A DNA stretch of 64,000 bases from Gemmatimonadales bacterium (GCA_036500345.1 DASYCE010000028.1:20084-84083), one strand, 5' to 3'. Shown: positions 42,931-52,244, counted from the first letter of the stretch. Program-made: numbers and translations. Notes: generated by a model not told the origin, from the sequence alone.

Positions 42931-45582
42931 TCAGAGCGTCAACCGGTACGTCGCTTTCACCTCGAGGATGTTCGTTGCCGGGGCCGCGAAGGCGCGGCCG
43001 AGATCGCGCGACCAGGAGAAGTCGCCGATTGCAGCGGTCTCGCTGCGATTCTGCTGCCACACCAGATAGAGCGTCGACCCCGGGCGGTACTCCCAGCGGA
43101 GTACCAGGTTGACGCGCGCCGACCGCAGATTGAAGGTCGGATCGGCAACGTCGAATGACGGCGCCGGGCCACTCCCGTCGGGGTCAACAGTGACCGTCCC
43201 GCCGTTTCGCACCATGATCCCGACGTCGCGGCCGTAGAGATCAAAGTCATAGGTACGGGGCGCGGCGAGCTGCTCGAACCCGGCGAACGTCCCCGCCGAC
43301 ACGAACGGCTGAGCGTAGAGCTGCACCGTCAGGTCGCGGGTCACCGCCCAATCGATGCGCGAATCGAGACTCACCGTCTTCTGGTCGAGGGTCGCGAAGA
43401 CATAGCGTGATCCATATGTCGTCGTCGCGGTCGGGTCGGGAACGGTCTGCACGTATTGCGCGGCGTTGTGCGCCACGGCGTAGGTCGGCGACAACCGGAT
43501 CTGCACGCTTGCCGCGGGATTGAGCGTGAGGCTCGGCCCGATCTGCCACATGAAATTCTGCGGCCACCCCATGTACATCCCGGTGATCCCCGCCTGATAT
43601 GCGGACTTGCGGGGATCGAACGACAGTGTCCCCTGCAGCATCGTCTGTGCCGGCGTGAGCGCGAGCGGTCCCCCGCGCGTGAGTCGGTCGTCGACCACGG
43701 TTGGCTGATAGCCGACGATGGCGTTCACCTGCCAGAAATTCCGGAGGCGCATGTTGGCGGTAAGCTGTTCCAGCTTGGTGACGTGATCCCCGTCGTAGTT
43801 CCACTCCTGGATCGACGCGAGGTCGAGCTGGTAATTCTGGAAGAGCGCGCCGGAGCGATAGTCGGAATACCCGACATCGGCGGTGAGTGCACGTTTTCCG
43901 GTGAGCACCTCGAAGCCGAGATCGTTCACTTCGTACCCGACGCTCATATCCTGCGCCGCGATGTCACCATGCCAGTGTCCTCCGCCGACCTTGGACAGTG
44001 CCATCACCGCGTTGTAGCCATCGAGCGACGTGCGGGTCGAATCGAAGGAAAAATTCCTCGCGTCAGGGCGCTGCATGTAGTGGGCGCTCGATCGCTGGGT
44101 CGCGGCAATGGCCGCCGCGGAGCCGGTGACACGGCTCCCGGTCAGGAACGCATCCACGACCCACGATCGGTGCGCCCAGTAATGGCTTACGTCCACTCCG
44201 CCAACGTATGCGCTCGACCGCAGGGTGGCGGCGAGCGAAGAATCGCCGAGCCGGCGATCGACCGACGTGAAGAGCCCCCCAACGGTGGTATTGCCCGCTG
44301 CGTCCTCGTGCTGCACCCGGGTGACGTTGTAGTTGGTGAGCGGCTCGATCTCCTGCCGGAACCGTTGTCCACCGGCCTCCTCAATCGATCCTGATTCCGG
44401 CTGCGTCACGGCGTCGAGCGCCGCGATCGCCCAACCGTTGGCACTCTTGCCGGTGAGCTTGGCGGCGAAGGGAATCGCCGTCTGGGCCGGCGCGGTCGTG
44501 AAGACGGCGTTGGCATCGCCAAGCGTTCCCTGCGGCGCCCTGCCGATCCGTCGCGAATAGAAGATCGACGGGTACCCGGCCGCGGCGTACGTATTGATCT
44601 GGCCGAACCCGAAGAGGTTGCTCTCTTCCAGAAAGAACGGTCGCTTCTCGGGATAGAAGGTTTCAGCGGCGGAGAGATTGACGACACTCGGATCGACTTC
44701 GACCTGTCCGAAATCCGGATTGATGGTGGCGTCGAGATTGAGATTGCTGCCGACGCCGTAGCGAATGTCGGCACCGGCGTTGCCGGTGTAGTCATGACCG
44801 GAACTGAATGGATCTCCGGCCGGCGCCGGTGCGTATTCCCCCTGGCTCGTGACGTAGGGCGTGACCTCGACCGGGTGCCCGCTCCCAATCCCGTCGAGTC
44901 CGGTAAGGGTGCCGTAGCGGCTCACGCCATCCTGTTCGGTCTTGGGGGCATACGCAAAGACATCCTGTTCCTGCTTCCTTCTGATGAACCGAAGGAATTG
45001 AATCCCCCACTGCGCGGAGTTCCTGCTGTACCGAAGCTGGGAAAGGGGAATGCGGATTTCGGCGGTCCAGCCGTCGTGATCGATCGACGTGGCCGCCTGC
45101 CACACCGGATCGGGCGAGTAATCGTCAATGTCGGCCCCGGAGGTGAGACCGTCGCGCCGCACGCCGCGAGGATTGACCTCGAAGATGAACGCGGTGCGAC
45201 GATCATGGCGCGAGTCGATGCGAACGGTCAGGCGGTCGCTCGCGCTGTCGGCATCCCGCCGCGCCAGCGAGGCGCGAATGGTGGAGGCGTCCGAGTCGAA
45301 CATCCGGGCGCCGATGTAAATGGCGTCGTACGAGATGAGCACCCGGACCATCGTCCGCTCGGTCGGCGCCGCGCCGCCGTCGGGATCGCGCTGAATGAAG
45401 GCGGTGAACGGGGCCGCCGCTTCCCACGCCGGTTCGTCAAGCCGGCCGTCGAGATGAATGGTGCCGCGGAGCGGTGCCGCGCTGATCGCTGGCGCTGTTG
45501 CGTTCACCTGTGCCTGGAGCGGGATCGGCAGCACACCGACGCCCGTTGCCATGACTGCGAGTTGAAGCAGAGGTCCGCGCAT
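42931..45582 (-). CDS. DUF5916 outer-membrane protein with CBM9-like N-terminus
   Basis: An 883-residue paralogue of 3922-6273. The signal peptide ends near LPIPLQAQ. The CBM9-like domain contains LDGRLDEPAWEAAAPF and ISYDAIYIGARMFD, and the DUF5916 barrel contains NPDFGQVEVDPSVVNLSAAE and YPEKRPFFLEESNLF. The protein ends in an aromatic-poor VKATYRLTL strand. TACTCT on the minus strand (45588-45593) lies five bases before the ATG, suggesting a leaderless mRNA. The function is unknown. Confidence 0.87.
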   Translation of the reverse strand: MRGPLLQLAVMATGVGVLPIPLQAQVNATAPAISAAPLRGTIHLDGRLDEPAWEAAAPFTAFIQRDPDGGAAPTERTMVRVLISYDAIYIGARMFDSDASTIRASLARRDADSASDRLTVRIDSRHDRRTAFIFEVNPRGVRRDGLTSGADIDDYSPDPVWQAATSIDHDGWTAEIRIPLSQLRYSRNSAQWGIQFLRFIRRKQEQDVFAYAPKTEQDGVSRYGTLTGLDGIGSGHPVEVTPYVTSQGEYAPAPAGDPFSSGHDYTGNAGADIRYGVGSNLNLDATINPDFGQVEVDPSVVNLSAAETFYPEKRPFFLEESNLFGFGQINTYAAAGYPSIFYSRRIGRAPQGTLGDANAVFTTAPAQTAIPFAAKLTGKSANGWAIAALDAVTQPESGSIEEAGGQRFRQEIEPLTNYNVTRVQHEDAAGNTTVGGLFTSVDRRLGDSSLAATLRSSAYVGGVDVSHYWAHRSWVVDAFLTGSRVTGSAAAIAATQRSSAHYMQRPDARNFSFDSTRTSLDGYNAVMALSKVGGGHWHGDIAAQDMSVGYEVNDLGFEVLTGKRALTADVGYSDYRSGALFQNYQLDLASIQEWNYDGDHVTKLEQLTANMRLRNFWQVNAIVGYQPTVVDDRLTRGGPLALTPAQTMLQGTLSFDPRKSAYQAGITGMYMGWPQNFMWQIGPSLTLNPAASVQIRLSPTYAVAHNAAQYVQTVPDPTATTTYGSRYVFATLDQKTVSLDSRIDWAVTRDLTVQLYAQPFVSAGTFAGFEQLAAPRTYDFDLYGRDVGIMVRNGGTVTVDPDGSGPAPSFDVADPTFNLRSARVNLVLRWEYRPGSTLYLVWQQNRSETAAIGDFSWSRDLGRAFAAPATNILEVKATYRLTL

Positions 45583-45587
45583 GACAC

Positions 45588-45593
45588 AGAGTA
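45588..45593 (-). promoter_or_regulatory. -10 element TACTCT five bases before ATG
   Basis: On the minus strand TACTCT ends five bases before the start codon at 45582 and no Shine-Dalgarno site exists. Transcription would begin at the ATG. The -35 is not clear. Confidence 0.4.
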
Positions 45594-45682
45594 CAATGCG
45601 GCGTCACGCAAGTTGTCATGACGATGTATACGTTCTGTTCACGACCCGGCGGTGGGGAGTCCTGTCGGAGGTGAGCAACTGA

Positions 45683-45712
45683 CTTACCAAACCCCGCCGT
45701 CATTCCTAATTT
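45683..45712 (+). promoter_or_regulatory. Promoter TTACCA-17-TAATTT in a conserved box
   Basis: The sequence CTTACCAAACCCC (45683-45695) contains -35 TTACCA; 17 bases later is -10 TAATTT (45707-45712), about 38 bases before the GTG at 45751. An almost identical block with identical spacing precedes the amidohydrolase operon at 56881, so the shared bases probably mark a common promoter class or regulator site. Confidence 0.65.
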
Positions 45713-45750
45713 CTTGCGTCGCCCCGACGCCCTCATCTTCAGGAGTTCCT

Positions 45751-47289
45751 GTGAATCTCCCGAACCGCCGCCTCGCGGTCGCCGCAATGCTGTTTACCGC
45801 CTCCCTCGCTTCCCTCGCGCCGCTCGGGACAGGCCGCCTCGCCGCCCAGCTTCCCGCCGCCGATCACGCCGCCAAACGGCAGACGGTGATCGACGCGATG
45901 ACCTCCGACGGAATCCTCTTCGTCGAGGGCTCCGGGAATCCGACGCGCGAAGACCAGGACTTCATGCAGTCGCAGAACTTCCAGGCGCTCACCGGCGTGC
46001 TGCAGCCCGGGTCGGCGCTGATCATCTGGAAGAAGGGCGGCACCGTCGGACAGCGGATCGTCGTTCCGCCAAAGCCGGCGTACGCCTGGGAAGGGGAGCA
46101 GATCGGTCCCGAGGATGCGTCGCGGATGATGGGAATCCCCGGCATTCCGACCACCGCGATGCCGGCGCTGCTTGATTCACTGGATGCGAAACACTCCAAG
46201 GTCTATCTCATTGGCGAAGACACCGGCTGGCCCGGTCTCTCCACGCAGCTGAAGCAGATTCTTGGCGATTCCGGCGTGATCGCGCCGCGCGGTGGACGTC
46301 GCGGCGGCGGCGGGGGCGGCGGAGCAGCCGGGGGGCGTGCCGGTGGTCGCAGTGCAGCACCAGCGCCGAATCCGGCGATGGGCGATTACTTCGCGATCAG
46401 CACCGCGATGAACCAGGCGCGCGCCCGGAAGACCGATGCCGAGATCGCGCTGCTCAGGAAGGCGGCCGAGATTTCCGTCGAAGGTCACAAGGCCGCAATG
46501 CGGATGGTCTTCCCCGGCGTCTACGAGTATCAGATTCGCGGTGTCTTCGAAGGAACCATCTTCGGGCTCGGCGCCGAGCGGTACGGCTATCCGTCGATCG
46601 TCGGCGCGGGAGCCGACGCGACCTACCTCCACTACAGCGCCGACACGATGCAGTCGAAGGCCGGCGACGCGGTGGTGATGGATGCCGCCGCGGATTATCA
46701 CGGTTATTCCGCCGACGTGACGCGCACCTTCCCGGTGAGCGGCAAGTTCTCGCCCGAGCAGAAGATCATCTACGAAGCGGTCCTCGCCGCGCAGACGGCG
46801 GCCGCGGCGACGGTGCATCCGGGATCGACGTCGGCGCAGGAAAACGCCGCGGCGAATCTCGAACTGCAGAAGGGGCTGGTGAAGGCGGGGCTGATCGATT
46901 CGATCGGTGCGATGTACGAAGCGGAAGGTGGCCGCAAGGTCACGCAGCTGTCGCTCTTCTATTTCCACGGCCTCGGACACGGCCTCGGCCTCAACGTGCA
47001 CGACCCGATCTACACCGAGAGCGGCGCGTACGTGAAGAATTCGATCTTCACCATCGAGCCGGGATTGTACGTGCGGCCGATGAGCCTGCAGATGGTACCG
47101 GATGTCCCGGGGAACGCGGCGTTCCGCGCTCGGCTCGCGAAGGCGATGCCGAAGTATTCGGGAATCGGTACCCGGATCGAGGACGATTTCGTGGTGACCG
47201 ATCGCGGCGTCGTCTGTCTGTCGTGCGGTGCGCCGCATTCGCTGGCGGAAGTGGAAGCGGTGGCGGGGAAGAATCCGCTCAAGCATTAG
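45751..47289 (+). CDS. Exported M24 aminopeptidase P-like metallopeptidase
   Basis: A 512-residue protein starting at GTG behind AGGAG. The signal peptide ends near GRLAAQL. The N-terminal creatinase-like domain is followed by a glycine-rich linker (residues about 187-210, GGRRGGGGGGGAAGG) and then the pita-bread M24 catalytic domain. Metal ligands are in VVMDAAADYHGYSADVTRTF (two Asp), FHGLGHGLGLNVHD (His), IFTIEPGLYV (Glu) and GTRIEDDFVV (Glu). It cleaves X-Pro or related peptides in the periplasm. Confidence 0.92.
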   Translation: MNLPNRRLAVAAMLFTASLASLAPLGTGRLAAQLPAADHAAKRQTVIDAMTSDGILFVEGSGNPTREDQDFMQSQNFQALTGVLQPGSALIIWKKGGTVGQRIVVPPKPAYAWEGEQIGPEDASRMMGIPGIPTTAMPALLDSLDAKHSKVYLIGEDTGWPGLSTQLKQILGDSGVIAPRGGRRGGGGGGGAAGGRAGGRSAAPAPNPAMGDYFAISTAMNQARARKTDAEIALLRKAAEISVEGHKAAMRMVFPGVYEYQIRGVFEGTIFGLGAERYGYPSIVGAGADATYLHYSADTMQSKAGDAVVMDAAADYHGYSADVTRTFPVSGKFSPEQKIIYEAVLAAQTAAAATVHPGSTSAQENAAANLELQKGLVKAGLIDSIGAMYEAEGGRKVTQLSLFYFHGLGHGLGLNVHDPIYTESGAYVKNSIFTIEPGLYVRPMSLQMVPDVPGNAAFRARLAKAMPKYSGIGTRIEDDFVVTDRGVVCLSCGAPHSLAEVEAVAGKNPLKH

Positions 47290-47307
47290 TGAATTGATGC
47301 TGCATGC

Positions 47308-47342
47308 GAGGGACCGAGCTCGGCAGGCGAGTCCGGTCCCTC
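47308..47342. terminator. Hairpin between convergent genes
   Basis: GAGGGACCG (47308-47316) pairs perfectly with CGGTCCCTC (47334-47342); the 17-base loop holds a further short CTCG/CGAG pairing. It lies between the M24 stop and the end of the convergent small gene. It probably works in both directions. Confidence 0.65.
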
Positions 47343-47344
47343 GT

Positions 47345-47695
47345 TCATTCCTGCTTGTGAATTCCGGAGCCGATCAGGCCGCCGATCAGGGCAAAGACCA
47401 TGGTTGGAATCACGAAGAACTGAAAATCCGATCCGCAGTCGGCCCGGTCGCAGAAGTTGTGATGCGCAGCGGCAGCCAGGAGGCCGATGCCGGCCCCGGC
47501 GAGGCCCCCGGCGAGCATCCCGGTCTTCCACTCGGTTTGCGGGAGCGAGTCGCGGTACGGCTGGCGGGGCGTGTTGATCGCGTGAGTGGTGCGATCGGCG
47601 AGTCCCAAGCGCGCGGGGCCCTGCGCGGCGAGCGAGGGTGTCGCGAGCGAGACGACAAGAAGGAGACTGAGAGCCGCGGTCGATGACCGGCGCAT
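47345..47695 (-). CDS. Small exported or membrane hypothetical protein
   Basis: A 116-residue protein with signal peptide MRRSSTAALSLLLVVSLA. Two glycine-rich hydrophobic segments follow (MLAGGLAGAGIGLLAAAAHH and VIPTMVFALIGGLIGSGI), separated by a CDRADCGSD loop whose two cysteines may pair. No family recognised. GGAG lies about eight bases before the ATG. It is last of a seven-gene minus-strand series of mostly unknown proteins. Confidence 0.6.
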   Translation of the reverse strand: MRRSSTAALSLLLVVSLATPSLAAQGPARLGLADRTTHAINTPRQPYRDSLPQTEWKTGMLAGGLAGAGIGLLAAAAHHNFCDRADCGSDFQFFVIPTMVFALIGGLIGSGIHKQE

Positions 47696-47715
47696 GAGCG
47701 TCTCCGCATCAAGGG

Positions 47716-48543
47716 TCACGGATGTTTGTGCTGCAGTTGAATCCACATCGCCTGTGAACCCCGCCCGGTGAGCAATGATGTTCGCAGGCCGAGTTCGATG
47801 CTGACGTCGCGTCCGATTCCGTTGAGAAGATTGGGGACAACGAGTTCCGACAATGTCGGAACCACCGTTTGCCGGCTTGTGATGCGAACGATTCCGGTAT
47901 CGGCAACCGCGATCGACCGAAACTCGCTGGTCCGGTTGACTTCACGCACCAGCGTGCGGCCATCAGGCGAATACACGAATCCCCACTCTCCGCCAACGGA
48001 GAACGGGGATCCGGTGATGACCGATATTGGCACCAGCCACACTTCAATCGTATCGCCACCGGAGCGGAACGACAGCGGCGCGAACTGCCGGTTCGCTGCT
48101 TCGAAGGCACCCATCCCCCGCAATTCGGCCGGGAGCTCTGCGCGGGCGAGGGAAACAAGGGCGCTCGTGTCTGGCGGCGGGGCAACGCGCGTATTGGACG
48201 TCAGGTCCACGGCTGCGAGGTGCGTCACCCGGGTGAACTGCGAGTCCACGTCCATGAAGATCGCGATCCGGTGACCGCCCTTGAAGAGACATTCTCCGAT
48301 CGCACCGAGGGAGTCAGCGGGGCCGAAGAGGCCGGCCTTCCGTGCTTTCGCCCCCTGCTCGGCGCATCGCATCGTCGACACGAACGTCTGTGCCTCGCGG
48401 TCGGCACGGTCGAAGGCGGCGTTGGTATCTGACGCGACTGCCTGGGCGGCGGCTCCGCCGATATGCGCCGATAGCAACAGAGCGAGCAAGCCACCACGTC
48501 GGATTGCACCACTCATGCGCCCAGTTACGGTGACTGTGTTCAC
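47716..48543 (-). CDS. Exported hypothetical protein
   Basis: About 275 residues with a signal peptide (RRGGLLALLLSAHIGGAAAQ). The mature part has alternating strands (RIAIFMDVDSQFTRVTHLAAV, DTIEVWLVPISVITG, GGEWGFVYSPDGRTLVREV), possibly a beta-sandwich. Two cysteines (CAEQ and GECL) lie in the N-terminal half. No family recognised. The GTG at 48543 has GGAG at good distance; an ATG at 48516 is the alternative start. Confidence 0.55.
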   Translation of the reverse strand: MNTVTVTGRMSGAIRRGGLLALLLSAHIGGAAAQAVASDTNAAFDRADREAQTFVSTMRCAEQGAKARKAGLFGPADSLGAIGECLFKGGHRIAIFMDVDSQFTRVTHLAAVDLTSNTRVAPPPDTSALVSLARAELPAELRGMGAFEAANRQFAPLSFRSGGDTIEVWLVPISVITGSPFSVGGEWGFVYSPDGRTLVREVNRTSEFRSIAVADTGIVRITSRQTVVPTLSELVVPNLLNGIGRDVSIELGLRTSLLTGRGSQAMWIQLQHKHP

Positions 48544-48592
48544 GATTCCGGCTCCGGTGCCGTGGCCCGTGCGCAACTCTCAGCGAGATCCC

Positions 48593-48877
48593 TCAGTTCC
48601 GCGCCAGGTCCTGATTCGCAAGCATGGCCACGACGATCAATATGCCGCCTGCGAGGCAACACACTTCGGTCGCGCGCGTCGCCAGCATGGCGAAAGTGAA
48701 GTTCCGGCCAAATATCAGATTCGTGGAGAGCGCGAAAATGCCAAAGGAGATGAGCAGCTGGCTGGAGCGTACCGGCCAGGATCGATCGCGCCGCCGGACA
48801 AGCTGAAAGGCGGAATAGATCACAACTCCGAGCGCGACGATCGGTATGAGAACGTTGGTTGCCTCGTCGACTGTCAT
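48593..48877 (-). CDS. Small three-helix membrane protein
   Basis: A 94-residue protein. The hydrophobic segments are VLIPIVALGVVIYSAFQLV, LLISFGIFALSTNLIFG and VCCLAGGILIVVAMLA, with a basic loop RRRDRSWPVRSS between the first two. GGAGG lies about eight bases before the ATG. No family recognised. Confidence 0.6.
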   Translation of the reverse strand: MTVDEATNVLIPIVALGVVIYSAFQLVRRRDRSWPVRSSQLLISFGIFALSTNLIFGRNFTFAMLATRATEVCCLAGGILIVVAMLANQDLARN

Positions 48878-48914
48878 CGAGTCTTCCTCCCGGTGAGAAA
48901 TGGAGAATTTCGGA

Positions 48915-49361
48915 TCATACGGCGGCCCCGATCTCCTCCGCAAGCCCGATCAGCAGCCCTTCGGGACCGCGGATGTAGCAGAGCCGATAAACGTTTTCAT
49001 ACTGGACAACCTCGTCGACCAGCTGCGCTCCATGCCTGCGGAGTCTGGCGAGGGTGTCGTCGAGGTCACTGACGGTGAACATGACCCGCAGGTAGCCCAG
49101 CGCGTTGACCGGAGCGATCCGGTGATCCTCAGCAACGGCAGGGGTGAGGAAGCGGGAGAGTTCGAGCCGGGAATGCCCGTCGGGAGTCCGCATCAACGCG
49201 ATCTCGACACGCATCGGGTGCAGTCCGGTGACGCGGCCGGCCCATTCTCCTTCGACTGTCGTGCGCCCTTCGAGCGTCAGGCCAAGTTCCGTGAAGAAGG
49301 CGATGGCAACGTCGAGCGACTCGACCACGATGCCGACATTGTCCATCCGTTTGACGGTCAT
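48915..49361 (-). CDS. VOC-family (glyoxalase-like) protein
   Basis: A 148-residue vicinal-oxygen-chelate fold protein. The two beta-alpha-beta modules are MDNVGIVVESLDVAIAFFTEL and LGYLRVMFTVSDLDDTLARLRRHG, ending YIRGPEGLLIGLAEE. Metal ligands are partly visible (a His is missing from the first strand, where VGIV replaces the usual H). It may be catalytically divergent or a binding protein. Its ATG overlaps the stop of the upstream membrane-protein gene (ATGA). Confidence 0.88.
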   Translation of the reverse strand: MTVKRMDNVGIVVESLDVAIAFFTELGLTLEGRTTVEGEWAGRVTGLHPMRVEIALMRTPDGHSRLELSRFLTPAVAEDHRIAPVNALGYLRVMFTVSDLDDTLARLRRHGAQLVDEVVQYENVYRLCYIRGPEGLLIGLAEEIGAAV

Positions 49362-49837
49362 CTCAATTGCTCGAGATGGGCCGCGCCACTTTCCAGCGAT
49401 CGGTGTTGGTCATGATTCGCGATGCGGACCGTCAACGAGCCGGCGGCGACGCCGATCAGTCCGAACTCCGCCAGGGCGATCAGTCCCGGCAGCAGCGACA
49501 CGTCCGCCGGGTGGATCAGCACCGCGCCTGCACCAACGACGAGCCCTCCGACTCCTCCGAACAACACGCCGCGCCGGCCAAGCGACCGATGGTTGTCGCG
49601 GTAGCGTTCGGTGAGCGCGAGCAGCAGTGAAAAGGCGAGACTCGAAACCGCGCCGAAGAGGATGCCGAAGTACATCCGGCCGATCACGTACCGGCGGAAG
49701 TAGTCGTGGACCGGGTAATGCCGAATGACAGCGAACCAGCTGACCGCTCCGAGCAGAGCCCAGGCAGCTCCCCACGTTGCCGCCCAGATTGCCGTGATAC
49801 CGATCAGGCCGCGAAGAAAGCGAAGAAACTGCCTCAT
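49358..49837 (-). CDS. Small membrane protein, four predicted helices
   Basis: A 159-residue protein. Hydrophobic stretches are GITAIWAATWGAAWALLGAV, MYFGILFGAVSSLAFSLLLA, GVLFGGVGGLVVGAGAVLI and LLPGLIALAEFGLIGVAAG. GGGAGGG lies about seven bases before the ATG. No family recognised. It is coupled to the VOC gene and begins four bases after the preceding stop. Confidence 0.65.
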   Translation of the reverse strand: MRQFLRFLRGLIGITAIWAATWGAAWALLGAVSWFAVIRHYPVHDYFRRYVIGRMYFGILFGAVSSLAFSLLLALTERYRDNHRSLGRRGVLFGGVGGLVVGAGAVLIHPADVSLLPGLIALAEFGLIGVAAGSLTVRIANHDQHRSLESGAAHLEQLR

Positions 49838-49841
49838 CGAG

Positions 49842-50468
49842 TCACCCTCCCTTTTCACGTGCGGACGCGGCGCACTTCGCCTCAACCTGATCCACTCGCC
49901 CGCGGAAGTCCGACGCAGCCGGCTCGATGCACTGAACCGTCCATTTCCCATTGACGCGCACCTCGCGAATCATCGAGACCAGCAGCTGCGCGCCGCCGAC
50001 GGACCGATCGTTGCCGAGGAGATTCGGGGGCGCGTCGCGCAGAAGGAGCGTTGCTGTGTCGCCGACCACGCGCGGATCCGAGATCGCCACCGCCCGACCC
50101 GTGCGCGACGAAACGGGGCACGACGGTCTGGGAGCGGCTCCCGTGCAGGCATCTCGCAATTCCTTCGTTGCCGATACTCCGTGAAGCGCCTCGGTCAGAT
50201 TCCCGATCTCGATTGAATCGCGGACGCGCGGCGTGGTGGCGTCGGCGCGAACACCGTTTCCCCACCATCCACGCAACACCAGCGGCTCGAAGATCAGCTC
50301 GGCCGAGCAGTAGGCGCAGGCCTTCGATCGAAGAGAATGTGCCCAGGAAGTGAGCGCCGCCTGACCGATGGCGGTGCGGTCGGCGGGACCCTGAGCTTTG
50401 GCGGTCACCGGTGCTGCGACGAATGCGAGGAGCAGGGTCGGAGCAATCGCCAGTCGAAGTTTTCTCAT
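49842..50468 (-). CDS. Exported hypothetical protein
   Basis: A 208-residue protein with signal peptide RKLRLAIAPTLLLAFVAAPV. The mature part starts with helices (IGQAALTSWAHSLRSKACAYC) and continues as strands (ISDPRVVGDTATLLLRDAP, QLLVSMIREVRVNGKWTVQC). The cysteines (CAYC, DACTG, SCPV, VQCIEP, EAKCA) suggest disulfides. The segment GDTATLLLRD followed by GKWTV is reminiscent of small secreted NTF2-like proteins, but no family can be assigned. It precedes the 159-residue membrane protein by four bases. Confidence 0.55.
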   Translation of the reverse strand: MRKLRLAIAPTLLLAFVAAPVTAKAQGPADRTAIGQAALTSWAHSLRSKACAYCSAELIFEPLVLRGWWGNGVRADATTPRVRDSIEIGNLTEALHGVSATKELRDACTGAAPRPSCPVSSRTGRAVAISDPRVVGDTATLLLRDAPPNLLGNDRSVGGAQLLVSMIREVRVNGKWTVQCIEPAASDFRGRVDQVEAKCAASAREKGG

Positions 50469-50491
50469 TGTAATTCTCGGCGGCGTCCGTA

Positions 50492-51178
50492 TCATGGCGA
50501 GGTTCGCCACTGCAGCGACGCCAACAAATCCGCGATGTCCAGTGGGTCGGACCAGGAGTCCATGACGCCGACGATCAGAAAACGATTCCCGATCGACCGG
50601 GACCAGATCTCCAGCGTCGCGGGACGGATGAAGTCCGACTGGTGCTCTGACCACGACAGGTGCACCGCCCGCCACCCAGCCGAATCACTGGTGACGGAAT
50701 GGACTCCGGAGTAATTCCGGCCGACAATGGATTCTGCGATGATCGCCATGAGGTCACTGCTGCGCGCCGAAGCCGAATCTGTGACGTAGAAGTTGACCTG
50801 CGGCGCAATGCAGCTGCTGTCGAACCTGTCGCCGCCCGCGCGTGCCACCATTGCCGATACCGGGACCACGGCGTCAAGTGCCTCCTGATACGACCGGCGT
50901 TCGCCGACGAGTCGTTGCGTGATCAGGGGAAATCGGGCCGGATCAACCACGATCCGGTCTTCGGGCGGACCGTTGATCATCAACTGGCACCCGAAGCGAC
51001 CAGTGCCCGGCTTGGACGGCGTGGTGCCAGGGGGGAATCGGCCCATCCACAGCGCCGGAACAGTGAAACGGACGCCTAGCGGCTCGATCGATACCGTATC
51101 GCCGGCGCGACGGGCCGTGTCGCCCATCTGACCGATGCCTGCCATACGGAGAGCAAGTAGTATCGCGTTGAGAACCAT
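50492..51178 (-). CDS. Hypothetical protein, first gene of the small-protein run
   Basis: About 228 residues, starting MVLNAILLALRMAGIGQMG, a weak signal or TM segment. The rest (VRFTVPALWMGRFPPGT, LVGERRSYQEALDAVVP, AGWRAVHLSWSEHQSDF, IGNRFLIVGVMDSWS) looks like one alpha/beta domain of the kind seen in proteins with a predicted membrane anchor. No family recognised. An ATG at 51199 lies just after a TATAAT box; 51178 has AGAGGG upstream and is preferred. Confidence 0.55.
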   Translation of the reverse strand: MVLNAILLALRMAGIGQMGDTARRAGDTVSIEPLGVRFTVPALWMGRFPPGTTPSKPGTGRFGCQLMINGPPEDRIVVDPARFPLITQRLVGERRSYQEALDAVVPVSAMVARAGGDRFDSSCIAPQVNFYVTDSASARSSDLMAIIAESIVGRNYSGVHSVTSDSAGWRAVHLSWSEHQSDFIRPATLEIWSRSIGNRFLIVGVMDSWSDPLDIADLLASLQWRTSP

Positions 51179-51212
51179 GGCTCGCGCCCTCTCTCGCATT
51201 GCCTGGACGGCA

Positions 51213-51218
51213 ATTATA
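51213..51218 (-). promoter_or_regulatory. Consensus -10 TATAAT
   Basis: A perfect TATAAT on the minus strand ends 13 bases before the ATG at 51199 and about 34 before that at 51178. It is the best -10 in the window and should drive the seven-gene run to 47345. No good -35 is seen. Confidence 0.55.
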
Positions 51219-51524
51219 CCGCATCCGTCGGATCGTTCTTCCGCGCTTTCACCTTACAGCGAGACCTTCGGAACCGTACTCACTTCCCAAAGTTGCTCCG
51301 ATTCACGACAACAGTGTCCTTAAAACCGGACACTCCAAATACCCCGTTTTCGTTAGATCGTTGCCAATCAACAACTTGCGAATGGCACGCCCTTCTCATA
51401 TGTCCGCCGCGGCCGGACGGGCGTCGGCAAGTCCGGCTGATCCACCGATCAACCTGCATGTCCTTTTACTTACCCTGGACGCGAGAAGAACCGGCGCGCG
51501 CGTCCACTGCCCCTGAGGTGTACC
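51219..51524. other. Non-coding stretch upstream of the helical-protein gene
   Basis: About 300 bases without a supported gene, AT-richer than its surroundings. It contains a clean hairpin: AGTGTCC (51313-51319) pairs with GGACACT (51328-51334) around an eight-base AT-rich loop. Nearer the gene, GAGGTG lies four bases before the ATG at 51525. No clear promoter was recognised. Confidence 0.5.
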
Positions 51525-52244
51525 ATGGATGCGAGATTGCGCAACAAGATCGAGGCGATGGGAACGACGCTGCAGTTCGCGGCCGACCACCCCGTCGACC
51601 AGCCGAGCATCAAGACGCTGCTGACTCGGCTCCAGGCATTGTACGACGCGTCGACGGCGCTGGTCACCCAGCAGTACGACGGGCTGACCACCGAGCGTGC
51701 CGGCAAGACGATCCGCCGCAACGCCCGGCGGGCGATCCGGACCGAGCTGGTGAAACACCTGAAGCGCCTGGTCACGCTGGCGTCGCGGGACCACCCGGAA
51801 CTGGCGGCGGCGTTCGTACCTCCGCAGTGGTCGGAGTCGAACACGGCGTTCATTGCGGCGGCGAAGGGGATCCTCGCCGCAGCGGTCGCCCAGAAGGATC
51901 TCCTCACCGCAACAGGGATCGGCGAGACGTTCTTCGACGATCTCAGCGCGCAGATCACCACCTTCGCCAGCGCGGAAGCGTCAGCGGAAACCGGGCACAG
52001 CCGGCATGTCGGTGCGAGGAGTGCTCTGCGTCAGGCGGCGCAGGAAGGAGTCTTCACCATCCGGGCGCTCGACGGCCTCTTCCGGAAGGAGTTCAAGGAT
52101 GACGCCGAGGTGCTGGCGCGATGGGATTCGGCGAGCCACGTGAGGCAGGTGAACCGGGGTGCCGACGGGGAGACGGTCGATCCGACGCCGGCGCCAGTGC
52201 CGGGGCCAGTTCCTCTCCCGGCGGGTGGTAGCGGGGCTGCGTGA
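51525..52244 (+). CDS. Helical hypothetical protein preceding a 21-base repeat array
   Basis: A 239-residue soluble protein of unknown family. Most of it is predicted helical (IKTLLTRLQALYDASTALV, ELVKHLKRLVTLASRDHPEL, RSALRQAAQEGVFTIRAL), with a Pro/Gly-rich tail (PAPVPGPVPLPAGG). It is rich in Arg and Lys in the segment AGKTIRRNARRAIR, which may contact nucleic acid. No signal peptide. Immediately downstream, with no other gene in between, is a degenerate 21-base tandem repeat array about 700 bases long. The pairing suggests that protein and repeats may work together, but this is inference. Confidence 0.65.
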   Translation: MDARLRNKIEAMGTTLQFAADHPVDQPSIKTLLTRLQALYDASTALVTQQYDGLTTERAGKTIRRNARRAIRTELVKHLKRLVTLASRDHPELAAAFVPPQWSESNTAFIAAAKGILAAAVAQKDLLTATGIGETFFDDLSAQITTFASAEASAETGHSRHVGARSALRQAAQEGVFTIRALDGLFRKEFKDDAEVLARWDSASHVRQVNRGADGETVDPTPAPVPGPVPLPAGGSGAA